From Candidatus Limnocylindrales bacterium (GTDB lineage: Bacteria; Desulfobacterota; Binatia; UBA1149; CAITLU01): DNA of 64,000 nt. The DNA lies in contig DATNBU010000039.1 of NCBI GenBank assembly GCA_035571835.1, forward strand, positions 310,001-374,000, in the 5' to 3' direction. A program made the translations under genes and the position numbers. This document shows positions 8,196 to 16,415 of this stretch, piece after piece. Numbering within the stretch: position 1 is the stretch's first letter; every line of letters starts with the position of its first letter. The notes beneath the pieces are model-generated. The model worked only from the letters and a program-made list of their open reading frames with translations. It was not told the origin of the DNA and ran no database searches.

Positions 8196-9100
8196 AAGTC
8201 GGCCTCGACCCAGACGTCGCAGAGCCGCCGTCCGATCGCCATGGCCGGCGGAAGGAACAGCTCGGACGCATCGGTCTGGTTGCGGCATGCGCGCAGCACG
8301 ACGTCGCGCGGGAACCAGCGGACGTCCTCGACCTCGTGCACGTCGATCGTGATCTGCTCGGTCACGGCTTCGGCAATGCATCCGATCATCAGCGACGACG
8401 GGAACGGCCATGGCTGCGACGAATGGTAGGAAACCTCGCCGACCTCGATACCGGATTCTTCGCGCACCTCGCGGCGCACCGCTTCCTCGATGGTCTCGCC
8501 GGTTTCGACGAATCCGGCGAGCGTCGAAAACATTCCGCGCGGCCATCCGGCCTGGCGTCCGAGCAGGCATTTGTCGCCGCGAACGACGAGCATGATGACG
8601 ACCGGATTCACGCGCGGAAAATGCTCGGCGGAACATTTCGAGCAGCGCCGCAGCGCGCCGCCCTGCCCTACGGTGGTCGTGCTTCCGCAGCGCGCACAGA
8701 ACGGATGGGTTGCGTGCCAGTCGACGAGCGCGCGTGCCTGCGCGACGATTCCGCTGTCTTCGCCGGAGAGCTGCGCGGCAATTGCGCGCACATCGTTGAA
8801 TTCGGCAACGCTGGCCAGGCCGAGCTCGGTGGCCGGATCGGCAAGGCTCGAGACGTCGACGGCATAGTGCGCGACGCCGTCGCGAAGTCCGAGCAGGATC
8901 GGCTGCGCATCCGGACCGGCTTTATCGAGCAGGCCGCGTCGTGCCCACGCGAGGCCGCCGCCGTCTTTCTTTACGAGCACGTCCAGACGCCACAGCGGAA
9001 GAAACCGGCTGCGTGCGTCCTCGACGTTTCTCGAAAGCCAATCCTCGTCGAGCCGCTCGGCCTGGGCGCGATCGAGCGGGTTGCCGGCAAACACATTCAT
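8192..9100 (-). CDS. nudC: NAD+ pyrophosphatase / mRNA de-NADding Nudix hydrolase NudC
   Basis: A 302-residue NudC. It has the N-terminal FAGNPLDR segment, a zinc ribbon with two Cys pairs (FCARCG and RRCSKCS, residues ~135-160), the Nudix box GFVETGETIEEAVRREVREE at ~195-215 and the NudC-specific SQPWPFPSSLM that separates it from other Nudix enzymes. It hydrolyses NADH/NAD and removes NAD caps from RNA. The ATG at 9100 starts at MNVFAGNP, where homologues begin; a TTG at 9115 is less likely. It overlaps the downstream phosphatase gene by four bases. Confidence 0.94.
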   Translation of the reverse strand: MNVFAGNPLDRAQAERLDEDWLSRNVEDARSRFLPLWRLDVLVKKDGGGLAWARRGLLDKAGPDAQPILLGLRDGVAHYAVDVSSLADPATELGLASVAEFNDVRAIAAQLSGEDSGIVAQARALVDWHATHPFCARCGSTTTVGQGGALRRCSKCSAEHFPRVNPVVIMLVVRGDKCLLGRQAGWPRGMFSTLAGFVETGETIEEAVRREVREESGIEVGEVSYHSSQPWPFPSSLMIGCIAEAVTEQITIDVHEVEDVRWFPRDVVLRACRNQTDASELFLPPAMAIGRRLCDVWVEADL

Positions 9101-9384
9101 GGGGCAGGCGCGCAACTATCCCGAACGCAACGGGTGTCCAAGACGAGCACCGTCGCCGCGATCGAGTCAGCTTCGCGGGAACGCACTGCCGAAACGCTTC
9201 CCCGGTGCGGCGCGAGATCGTATGGTCTGCGTTGCCGGAGGGCCCGCAACGACACGCGGCCAGGCAACGCGACGCCGGGAAGAAGTCGGCCAGGGGTGGA
9301 CGGTAAGGAAGAGGTAACGCAGCACGGCAAGGGGGAACACACGCGCTCCGGGACGCAGTGCGCCGGAGCACGAGGAGGCTCTCG

Positions 9385-10710
9385 ATGGTCGAACGCCGCA
9401 TCGAAGAACTGAGGCAGAATTTCGCCAACCTGTCGGACCCTTGCGGAGCTCTGGCCTGTCTCGTCGAAGTCGCGCCGTGTGCGATCGCCCTTTACGATGC
9501 CGGCGGCCAGTGCGCGGGCGCCAACGCGGCGTATCGCGAGCTGTTCGGCCGCGAGCCCGAACCGGCGCGCGAGCTTTCCGAGGACGACGTGCTGGGCAAG
9601 AGCGGCGTGCTTTTCTGGCTCCGTCGCGCGTTTTCCGGCGAGACCATCGCAACCCCGACCTTCTGGTACGAACACCAGAGCCTGCCGCATCCCGAAGCGC
9701 GTCGGCGCATCGCACTTTCCGCACGGGCGTTTCCGATGCGCGACGCCGAAGGCGAGATCGAGCTGGTCGCGATCGCATTCCGCGACGAGACCGATGCGAT
9801 GCTGCTGGCAGATCGTCGCCGCCTCGACGCCGATGAGCCGCGGCACTGGCTCGAAGAGGTGCGGCGCGCCGATTTCGAGCGCCGGACCAACGAGGAACAG
9901 TTCCGTGCAGTGTTCGAGCACTCGGCCGATGGCGTCATGCTGACCGACGATGCCGGCCGTGTGCTCGACATCAACCCGTCGGGTTGCCGGATCCTCGGCC
10001 GGCGCCTGCAGGACGTCGTCGGGTCGCGGTACTGGGACCATATCGGAGACACCGCCGACTCGCGCGAGCTCCGCGAGAAACTGATCCGTGACGGCGCCGG
10101 GACGGCGGAGGTCTGCCTGCGGCGCGCCGACGGCGAGCTTCGCGAGCTCGAGCTGCGCTCGGTCGCCAATTTCCTGCCGCACCGGCACTTGACGACGTTC
10201 CTCGACGTCACCGAACGCAACTCGAGGCATCGCCGCATCGCGCGCCGTGAATCGCACCTGGCCGAATCCCAGCGCATCGCGCAGGTCGGAAGCTGGGAGG
10301 CCGAGCTCGACGACAGCAACGCCGACCTGGAGACGTGCCTGCTGCTCTGCTCGGAGGAATGCCTGCGCATCTTCGGCGTGAATCCGGACTCGGTAATGAC
10401 GCTCGCAAAGTCGCTGGCTCTCGTCCATCCGGACGACCATACGGGCGTCGTCGCGGCGCTCCGGCATTCGATCGACACGCACGGCGCGTACTCGAGCGAG
10501 CACCGGATCATCCAGCCCGATGGAACGATCCGCAGGGTACGCGCGCGCGCCGAGATCATCGCCGAGGAGCCCGACGAGTTTCCCGTGCGCATGGTCGGTA
10601 CCCTGCAGGACATCACCGACCGCGCGCGGCGCAGGCCGAAGGCGATCGGCACGCGCTGGGCGGCCCGCAAGCAGGCGGCCTCGCACGCGACGACGTCGGT
10701 TCCCGGGTAA
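9385..10710 (+). CDS. PAS-domain protein without an output domain
   Basis: A 441-residue cytoplasmic protein made of three PAS domains (about 20-140, 165-285 and 295-420). The second has FRAVFEHSADGVMLTDDAGR and ends with a PAC-like FLDVTERNSRHRR; the third has AQVGSWEAELD, LVHPDDH and a PAC end GTLQDITDRARR. No histidine kinase, GGDEF, EAL, HTH or methyl-accepting segment follows; the protein ends about 25 residues after the last PAC. The ATG has a perfect AGGAGG seven bases upstream. It may be a diffusible sensor that docks on a separate kinase, or the C-terminus may have been lost. Confidence 0.85.
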   Translation: MVERRIEELRQNFANLSDPCGALACLVEVAPCAIALYDAGGQCAGANAAYRELFGREPEPARELSEDDVLGKSGVLFWLRRAFSGETIATPTFWYEHQSLPHPEARRRIALSARAFPMRDAEGEIELVAIAFRDETDAMLLADRRRLDADEPRHWLEEVRRADFERRTNEEQFRAVFEHSADGVMLTDDAGRVLDINPSGCRILGRRLQDVVGSRYWDHIGDTADSRELREKLIRDGAGTAEVCLRRADGELRELELRSVANFLPHRHLTTFLDVTERNSRHRRIARRESHLAESQRIAQVGSWEAELDDSNADLETCLLLCSEECLRIFGVNPDSVMTLAKSLALVHPDDHTGVVAALRHSIDTHGAYSSEHRIIQPDGTIRRVRARAEIIAEEPDEFPVRMVGTLQDITDRARRRPKAIGTRWAARKQAASHATTSVPG

Positions 10711-10717
10711 AAGACCT

Positions 10718-11833
10718 TCAACGACCGGCGAGCGTGCGGGCCTCTTCGGCGATCGCCCATGCGAGAGCCTTGCATGTCATCGCGAACGGGCGGCCGCCGG
10801 TGAAGGCGCCGGCGATCGCGAGCAGGACCTCGGGCGAGAAACGTGCGCGATCGGTCACCGCGTAGAGCGGTTCCCAGTTCTCGGGTCTCAGCTTGGATTT
10901 GAACGCGTCGAGGCCCTCGAAGTTGTAGAAGCGCCGGCCGTGCGCGCGCAGCCATCCGAACAGCAGCCGCAGCCACATCGCGGTGTCGACTTCGCCGTCG
11001 TGCGTGTGCCGCGACAACGGCGCGAGGCCGAGCGTGACGTATGCGGCGTGTCTGCCGGCAAGCGATCGCATCGCCGCATCGACGAGCAGCTCGCTGGTGC
11101 CGTTGACCGCGCCTTCGCCGCGAATGATCTGCTCGATCAGCCACCCGTTTCGCCGCGGCACCGGCGAAGCAATGAGGAAGCCGACGACCGACCCGTTGCG
11201 TTCGGCCACGAACAAGCGGCGATCTTCGAGTGCGCCGAGGGTGTCGGGCTCGACGAGGAAGTGCATGGTCGGCGCCCGCCGCGTACGCAGCCATTCGGCG
11301 AGGCAGCGCTGCAGCCCGTCGTGCCGACCGGCGGTGTCGGCAGATCCGGTCCATTCGCGAACCGAGACGCCCTTGTTGCGCGCACGGCGGAACTGGGCGC
11401 GAAGCGACGGATGCTCGTCCACCGCCGCGGCCCATGCCGCCGGATTCCAGACTGGCTGCGCGCCGAGCCCGACCATCGAATGCGACGGAGAAGCCCACAG
11501 GCGTGTGGCAAAGCGCGACTGCACGCCGAAATAGCAGACGCGCAGCTGCCTCTGCCGAATGTCGATCTCGAGCTCGCGGGTGACGGGATCGAGGCGCTCC
11601 TCGCTGCAGACCGGCGCGCCGGCGACGACCAGGAACCGGCCGTGCCGAACGTAGCCGGCGACCGCGTCGCCGTCCCGTGAAAACCAGTGCCGGAATCCCG
11701 GATTGAGGATCTGGTACGCGTTCGCACCCCACCCATGCGCCAGCACGAGCGCGCGGGCTGCCTCGAAATCCGCCTCCGCCATCTCCCGCCATTGGATCTG
11801 TTCACGAGCTTCGTGCAAATCCTCGCTGCGCAA
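10718..11833 (-). CDS. DUF2156 (MprF-type lysyltransferase C-terminal) GNAT-fold protein
   Basis: A soluble protein of about 371 residues with the double-GNAT fold of the catalytic C-terminal domain of phosphatidylglycerol lysyltransferase. Recognisable blocks are HGRFLVVAGAPVCSEE, FRRARNKGVSVREW, FLVEPDTLGALEDRRLFVAER and RFYNFEGLDAFKSKLRPENWEPLYAV, the last being the most conserved DUF2156 segment. The membrane flippase half of MprF is absent, so it may transfer an acyl or aminoacyl group to a soluble or membrane acceptor. Start choice is uncertain: an ATG at 11782 would cut off the first beta strand (IQWREM), so I prefer the TTG at 11833, although it lies only 14 bases from the divergent neighbour. 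Confidence 0.82.
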   Translation of the reverse strand: MRSEDLHEAREQIQWREMAEADFEAARALVLAHGWGANAYQILNPGFRHWFSRDGDAVAGYVRHGRFLVVAGAPVCSEERLDPVTRELEIDIRQRQLRVCYFGVQSRFATRLWASPSHSMVGLGAQPVWNPAAWAAAVDEHPSLRAQFRRARNKGVSVREWTGSADTAGRHDGLQRCLAEWLRTRRAPTMHFLVEPDTLGALEDRRLFVAERNGSVVGFLIASPVPRRNGWLIEQIIRGEGAVNGTSELLVDAAMRSLAGRHAAYVTLGLAPLSRHTHDGEVDTAMWLRLLFGWLRAHGRRFYNFEGLDAFKSKLRPENWEPLYAVTDRARFSPEVLLAIAGAFTGGRPFAMTCKALAWAIAEEARTLAGR

Positions 11834-11847
11834 TCGTGAGGTGAGAG

Positions 11848-12792
11848 ATGATCAAGTTCGGAGTGACGCTTCCGCAGATCAAGAAGTCCTGGGCTGATAC
11901 GAAGGCTGCTGCCGCCGAGATCGACTCGGCCGGCTTCGACAGCGCGTGGGTGTGCGACCATCTCTACGGCGTACCGATGCCGAACATCCCGATTCTCGAA
12001 GCGTACAGCCTGCTCGCCGCGGTTGCCGCGGTGACCTCCAGAGTCCAGCTCGGCGCGCTGGTCACGCCGCCGTTTTTCCGCAATCCGGCCGTCCTCGCCA
12101 AGCAGATCGCCACCATCGCCGAGATCGCCGGTGACGGTCGCGTGATCGCCGGGCTCGGCTCGGGATGGTTTGCGTCCGAGTTCGAAGGCTACGGTTGCGA
12201 CTTTCCGGAGGTCGGGACGCGCCTCGCCGCTCTCGACGACACCTGCGAGATCCTGCGACGCATGTGGACCGAAGAGCAGCCGAGCTGGCGCGGCAAGATC
12301 TATCGCATCGAAGACGTCTATTGCGAGCCGCGGCCGGCGGTGCGGCCGCGCATCCTGATCGGAGGCGGCGGAGAAAAGGTCCTGCTCAAGCTGGCGGCGC
12401 GCCACGCCGACATCTGGAACAACCTTGCCGTCAACCAGAGAGAATTCGCGCGCAAGCTCGACGTGCTCCACGGACACTGCGACCGCGAAGGCCGCGACCC
12501 GGCGGAGATCGAGATCTCGCAGCAATGCCTCGTCGTCATCATGCCGACGCAGGAGGAGGCCGAAGTGGCGATCGGCAAGGCCGAGAAAGTCTATGGCGGA
12601 CACATGGGCGCCGGGCTGCGCGAGCACGGAATCTGGGGATCGCCGGACGTCGTCATCGAGAAGCTCGAAGCCTTCGCGGCCAACGGCTGCCATCACTTCG
12701 TCATGGAGATGTTCGGGCGCGACGTGCGCGAGCCGGCGGCGCTGTTCGCTTCGAAGGTGCTGCCGCATTTCCAGAGCCGGCGGGCGGCCTAG
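11848..12792 (+). CDS. LLM-class flavin-dependent oxidoreductase (F420 or FMN)
   Basis: A 314-residue luciferase-like TIM-barrel protein. Typical elements are MIKFGVTLPQ, WVCDHLY near residue 34, LLAAVAAVTSRVQLGALVTP, the RNPAVLAKQIATIAEIAGDGRVIAGLGSGW block and PRILIGGGGEKVLLKLAARHAD. The pattern matches enzymes that use coenzyme F420 or reduced FMN on an unknown organic substrate. It starts at an ATG with TGAGGTGAGAG upstream, divergent from the DUF2156 gene. F420 dependence is family-based inference. Confidence 0.9.
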   Translation: MIKFGVTLPQIKKSWADTKAAAAEIDSAGFDSAWVCDHLYGVPMPNIPILEAYSLLAAVAAVTSRVQLGALVTPPFFRNPAVLAKQIATIAEIAGDGRVIAGLGSGWFASEFEGYGCDFPEVGTRLAALDDTCEILRRMWTEEQPSWRGKIYRIEDVYCEPRPAVRPRILIGGGGEKVLLKLAARHADIWNNLAVNQREFARKLDVLHGHCDREGRDPAEIEISQQCLVVIMPTQEEAEVAIGKAEKVYGGHMGAGLREHGIWGSPDVVIEKLEAFAANGCHHFVMEMFGRDVREPAALFASKVLPHFQSRRAA

Positions 12793-12897
12793 CGGCGGCG
12801 CTCCGGCGAGCGAGCTCGGACGGCCGCACGTTCCCGCGGCGCGCGTGCGGCTTCGCTACGGAACCGGAGACGCGTAGCATCGCAGCGTGGCTCGGCG

Positions 12898-13923
12898 ATG
12901 AACTGGAAAGAAGCCTGGACCGGCGGACAGTACAGCGCGATCCGAATCGCTGCCGCCGGCACGATCGCGATCGCGATGGCCGTCTCGATTTTCTCCGGGG
13001 ACGAGATCGATTTCGTGCCCGCAGTGCTGGCCGCCACGTCGCTGGCGGTTGCGGCGGGAATCGATGTCGGCGGGCGCACGCTCGCCGCGATCCTCGCGAG
13101 CGCGGTTGCGATCTACGGCGGCAGTCTCGGATCGGCCGCATCCCAGTTCGCATCGCTGTGGCTTTCGGCGCACGTGCTGATGCCCCGCAAGCCGTACGGA
13201 AGCCTCGGCGCGCTCGGCAGGCGCGACCCGGGGGGCGGCTGGAAAGTACCGTCGTGGTATCCGTATTTCTGCGTGCTGCTGTTCGTCGGAGCGCGCTCGC
13301 TCGCCGCGGCGCACGCCGTGATGGACGGGCACGAAATTCTGGCCGGCTGTTTCCTGTTCGTCGCCGCGCTGTTCCTGTTTCCGACTGCCGCCCTGGTCGC
13401 CTGGTTGTTTTCGCTCGGGCTCGGGATCGCGCTCGCGGTCACGGGGCATGGAAGCTTCAGCGCAGCGTGGCTCCTTCATCTGCTGACATTCCAGCCGGCA
13501 TGGATTCCGCCGCGCCGCACGGGCGCGCCGGACACGGTGTTCTACGACGGCACGTGCGCGCTCTGCCACGGCGCCGTGCGCTTCGTGCTCGCCGAGGACG
13601 TCGGCGCGCGGCTGCGAATCTCTCCGCTCGGCAGTGCGCTCTTCCTGTCGCTGGTCCCTGCAGCCGAACGAGAGCGTCTGCCGGACAGCGTCATCGTCGT
13701 CCGCGGACGTCAGATCTTCGCGCGCAGCGCGGCGGCCATCGAGATTCTCGACACGCTCGGCGGAGTCTGGTGGGTCATTGCGCTGGTGATGCGGATGTTC
13801 CCGGCGGGATTCCGCGACGCGACGTACGACGCGATTGCGTCGCGCCGCTACCGCTGGTTCGGACGCCGCAGCGAGGCATGCCCCCTGATGCCGCCGGAGC
13901 TGCGCGGGCGCATCGAGGCCTGA
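12898..13923 (+). CDS. Membrane protein fused to a DCC (DUF393) thiol-disulphide domain
   Basis: A 341-residue protein with two parts. Residues ~12-200 contain five or six transmembrane segments with no known signature. Residues ~208-335 are a DCC-family domain: VFYDGTCALCHGAVRF carries the DxxCxxC motif after which the family is named, followed by LRISPLGSALF, RQIFARSAAAIEILDTLGG and a C-terminal RYRWFGRR. DCC proteins are predicted thiol oxidoreductases; here the CxxC would face whichever compartment the last membrane helix leads to. Most DCC proteins are about 130 residues and stand alone, so the membrane fusion is noteworthy. Confidence 0.82.
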   Translation: MNWKEAWTGGQYSAIRIAAAGTIAIAMAVSIFSGDEIDFVPAVLAATSLAVAAGIDVGGRTLAAILASAVAIYGGSLGSAASQFASLWLSAHVLMPRKPYGSLGALGRRDPGGGWKVPSWYPYFCVLLFVGARSLAAAHAVMDGHEILAGCFLFVAALFLFPTAALVAWLFSLGLGIALAVTGHGSFSAAWLLHLLTFQPAWIPPRRTGAPDTVFYDGTCALCHGAVRFVLAEDVGARLRISPLGSALFLSLVPAAERERLPDSVIVVRGRQIFARSAAAIEILDTLGGVWWVIALVMRMFPAGFRDATYDAIASRRYRWFGRRSEACPLMPPELRGRIEA

Positions 13924-14075
13924 CGGCCCCAGCGGGGATTCCTCGGTCGCCACCGTCTTTCGATACGGGCAGAAATCGCCCATCGTGAGTACCGAGTCCG
14001 GGACGTTCCCGGGTCAAGCGATGCGGGTTACCCGATTGTGTTTCACCCGGGACGCATCGAAACGCACGGGACCAG

Positions 14076-14714
14076 ATGGACGCGCTGTACAAATACATGA
14101 GCACCGCGAGCCTCGACGAATTGCTCGACGGCGGGCGCATTCGAATCGGCACCCTCGATGAGTATCGCGACACGTGCAGCCACTCCGACGAAGTCGCCGA
14201 CCGAAAGGAAGGCAGCCGCCGCATCGTCGTCGACGTGTCCCCCGGCGCAAACCCGCGCGCGGAGGCCGAGCGCGTCGTTCGCGACCACCGCCTCGACGAG
14301 AATGACAACTCGGACGTGCGTGTCGAAAATCACCGCGACAGCGTCGTCGTCGAAGCGCGCTCGCCGAACCTTTACCTTTTTTCTGCGTCGCTGCGCTGCG
14401 ATCGTGACCTGATGTCCACGCTCGGTTACGACGCGTGCGTAAAAATCGCGTCACCGGAGAAATTCTTCCGCTCGCTTACCGGTGCGATGAGCGGCGTGCG
14501 CAGCTTCCTCGGATTCCGCGAGGTCATCTATGAAGACCCGCATTGTCCAAAGGCGCGCGCGGCCGGGGTGCATCCCGCGTTTTTCAAACGGGCCGACTAT
14601 TCGCACCAGGCCGAAGTGCGCGCGCTCTGGGAACCCGACGCGCCGCGGATCGAACCCGTCATCGTTTCGTGCCCGGAGGCAGCCGGATTATGCGAGCTGT
14701 GCCTTTCCCGATAG
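14076..14714 (+). CDS. Hypothetical protein (weak DUF2971 resemblance)
   Basis: A 212-residue soluble protein with no clear signature. The beginning (LYKYMSTASLDELLDGGRIR followed by a TLDEYRD segment) is like the opening of DUF2971 proteins, which often occur near defence or accessory genes. The C-terminal part has FFKRADYSHQAEVRALWEP, also seen in that family. Base composition and codon choice match the neighbours. It precedes the AlkB gene by 30 bases in the same direction, so they may be co-transcribed. Confidence 0.65.
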   Translation: MDALYKYMSTASLDELLDGGRIRIGTLDEYRDTCSHSDEVADRKEGSRRIVVDVSPGANPRAEAERVVRDHRLDENDNSDVRVENHRDSVVVEARSPNLYLFSASLRCDRDLMSTLGYDACVKIASPEKFFRSLTGAMSGVRSFLGFREVIYEDPHCPKARAAGVHPAFFKRADYSHQAEVRALWEPDAPRIEPVIVSCPEAAGLCELCLSR

Positions 14715-14744
14715 TGCCGGGGTGTGAGGCCAGCTCCTGAGAGG

Positions 14745-15383
14745 ATGGTCGTGGCAGATCAGACCGAGCTGTTCACCGCCGCAAGCCTGCGGCGCGAGGA
14801 ATCGACGGAACGACTGCCGGAAGGCTTCGAGTATCGCCCCGAATTCATCAGCGCGGCCGAGGAATCCGAGCTCGTCGGCCTCATCCGCGAGCTCCCGCTG
14901 CAGGAAGCACAGTACCGGCAGTTTACCGCGCGGCGACGAATCGTCAGTTTTGGAGGCAGCTACGATTTCCTACACCATGAGCTGCTGCCGGCCGGCCCGC
15001 TTCCGGAATTTCTGCTGCCGATCCGGGCGAGGATCAGTGCGTGGACGTCGATTCCCGCCGAGGCCTACACACACGCTCTCGTTGCGGAATACCAGATCGG
15101 CACGCCGCTCGGCTGGCATCGCGACGTTCCGGACTTCGAAGCGATTGCAGGACTGTCGCTGGCCGGATCGGCACGCATGCGGCTCCGCCCGTATCCGCCG
15201 GCCAAAGGCCGCCGCGATCTGACGATCCGCCTCGATCTCGAGCCGCGCTCGGCATACGCGATTGTCGGCGTCGCGCGGTGGCGCTGGCAGCACGCGATCT
15301 CGCCGACCAAAGAGCTTCGCTATTCGATCACGTTCCGCACGCGCCGCAGCGGGACCGCTGCGGCTTCAGGAGCCGACCGCTGA
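14745..15383 (+). CDS. AlkB-family 2-oxoglutarate/Fe(II) dioxygenase
   Basis: A protein of about 212 residues that should repair alkylated nucleic-acid bases by oxidative demethylation. Iron ligands are visible as GWHRDVPDF (HxD, residues ~129-131) and QHAISP (distal His); 2-oxoglutarate is held by the RYSITFRTRR arginines. YQIGTPLGWH and the SFGGSYDF loop are typical of AlkB proteins of the AlkB/ALKBH type. Start choice: the ATG at 14745 abuts GAGAGG, while a GTG at 14751 has better spacing to the same site; they differ by two residues. Convergent with the following SDR. Confidence 0.88.
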   Translation: MVVADQTELFTAASLRREESTERLPEGFEYRPEFISAAEESELVGLIRELPLQEAQYRQFTARRRIVSFGGSYDFLHHELLPAGPLPEFLLPIRARISAWTSIPAEAYTHALVAEYQIGTPLGWHRDVPDFEAIAGLSLAGSARMRLRPYPPAKGRRDLTIRLDLEPRSAYAIVGVARWRWQHAISPTKELRYSITFRTRRSGTAAASGADR

Positions 15384-15390
15384 GGGCGAC

Positions 15391-15415
15391 GGAACGGCCT
15401 CTACCACGCCGTTCC
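15391..15415. terminator. Hairpin between convergent AlkB and SDR genes
   Basis: GGAACGGC (15391-15398) pairs perfectly with GCCGTTCC (15408-15415) over a nine-base loop, with further pairing outside across one bulge. It is placed between two convergent stop codons. No T-run follows on either strand, so its terminator role is tentative. Confidence 0.4.
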
Positions 15416-15436
15416 GCCGTCCGCTTTGCTGCGGCT

Positions 15437-16228
15437 TCAGTGCTTCCGCGCCGTTCCCGGCTCGGCTTTCTTGCGGTGCTGCTCGGCAAGAATGCCCGCC
15501 GGCGTGACGTTTGCGATCGTGGTCTCGAGCTTGTTCTTCCACCCGGCAACGACATCGCCTTCGCCGTTGAGCATGGCCTCGAACCCGACGCGCGCGACAT
15601 CGGCCGGATCGTCTTTTTCCTTGGTGCCGACATAGGTGTCGAGCATGTCGGCGCGCTCGAAGAAGTTGGTTTCCGTCTCGCCCGGCATCAGGCACGTGAC
15701 GGTGATCTCGGTGTCCTTGAGCTCGTTGCGCAGTGCGAACGAGAACGAATTCAGGAACGCCTTGGTGCCGTTGTAAACGGCCTGAAAAGATCCCGGCAGG
15801 TAACCAGCGATCGAGCCGGTAATCAGGATGCGGCCGCAGTTGCGCTTCAGCATTGCGCGCCCGACCTTCTGAATGAGGTAGATCGTGCCCGTGATGTTGG
15901 TGTCGATCACGTGACGGACCTTCTGAAAATCCTGCTCGAGGAATGCGTGCCCGAGGCCGTGGCCCGCGTTGGCGAGCAGCGCATCCACGTCGCGGCCGGA
16001 CGCACGCGCACAGAGCTGGTCGACGCCTTCGAGCGTCGCCAGGTCGGCCTGCACCGAATCGACGGCACCGCCATATTCGCGCAACGATCGGGCGGCCTCG
16101 TGAATCTCGGGTTCGTCGGCGGCAATCAGAAGATCATAGCCGCCCTTGGCACAGCATTTCGCGAGCTCGAAGCCGATCCCGCTCGAGGCTCCGGTCACGA
16201 TTGCGAACTGTCGCGTGGATGCACTCAT
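15437..16228 (-). CDS. Short-chain dehydrogenase/reductase
   Basis: A 263-residue classical SDR. The cofactor motif TGASSGIG is at ~13-20, LLANAGHG is the NAG motif, and the catalytic Ser and Tyr-x3-Lys are in ILITGSIAGY and YNGTK. A PGETETNFF segment is the usual PG motif. The substrate is unknown; the closest look is to the cluster that contains the YqjQ/DltE-like enzymes. The start has GAGGAGG seven bases upstream. A second SDR and a CrtI-like enzyme are found within 4 kb. Confidence 0.9.
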   Translation of the reverse strand: MSASTRQFAIVTGASSGIGFELAKCCAKGGYDLLIAADEPEIHEAARSLREYGGAVDSVQADLATLEGVDQLCARASGRDVDALLANAGHGLGHAFLEQDFQKVRHVIDTNITGTIYLIQKVGRAMLKRNCGRILITGSIAGYLPGSFQAVYNGTKAFLNSFSFALRNELKDTEITVTCLMPGETETNFFERADMLDTYVGTKEKDDPADVARVGFEAMLNGEGDVVAGWKNKLETTIANVTPAGILAEQHRKKAEPGTARKH

Positions 16229-16415
16229 ATGGACCTCCTCGTCGTCCTTGTCGTCAACGTTCTTGTCGTCATCGTTGTTCCAACGTGACGCGAGGAATGC
16301 GCAGCCATTCGACGGGCGCCTGCAAAACGGTGCACGTGGGGCCTGAAACGGCTGGACGCAACGCCCGCCCTGGTGCGCGCGTTTTCCGACGTCCCCATGT
16401 CTGGGGGCGCCGGCG

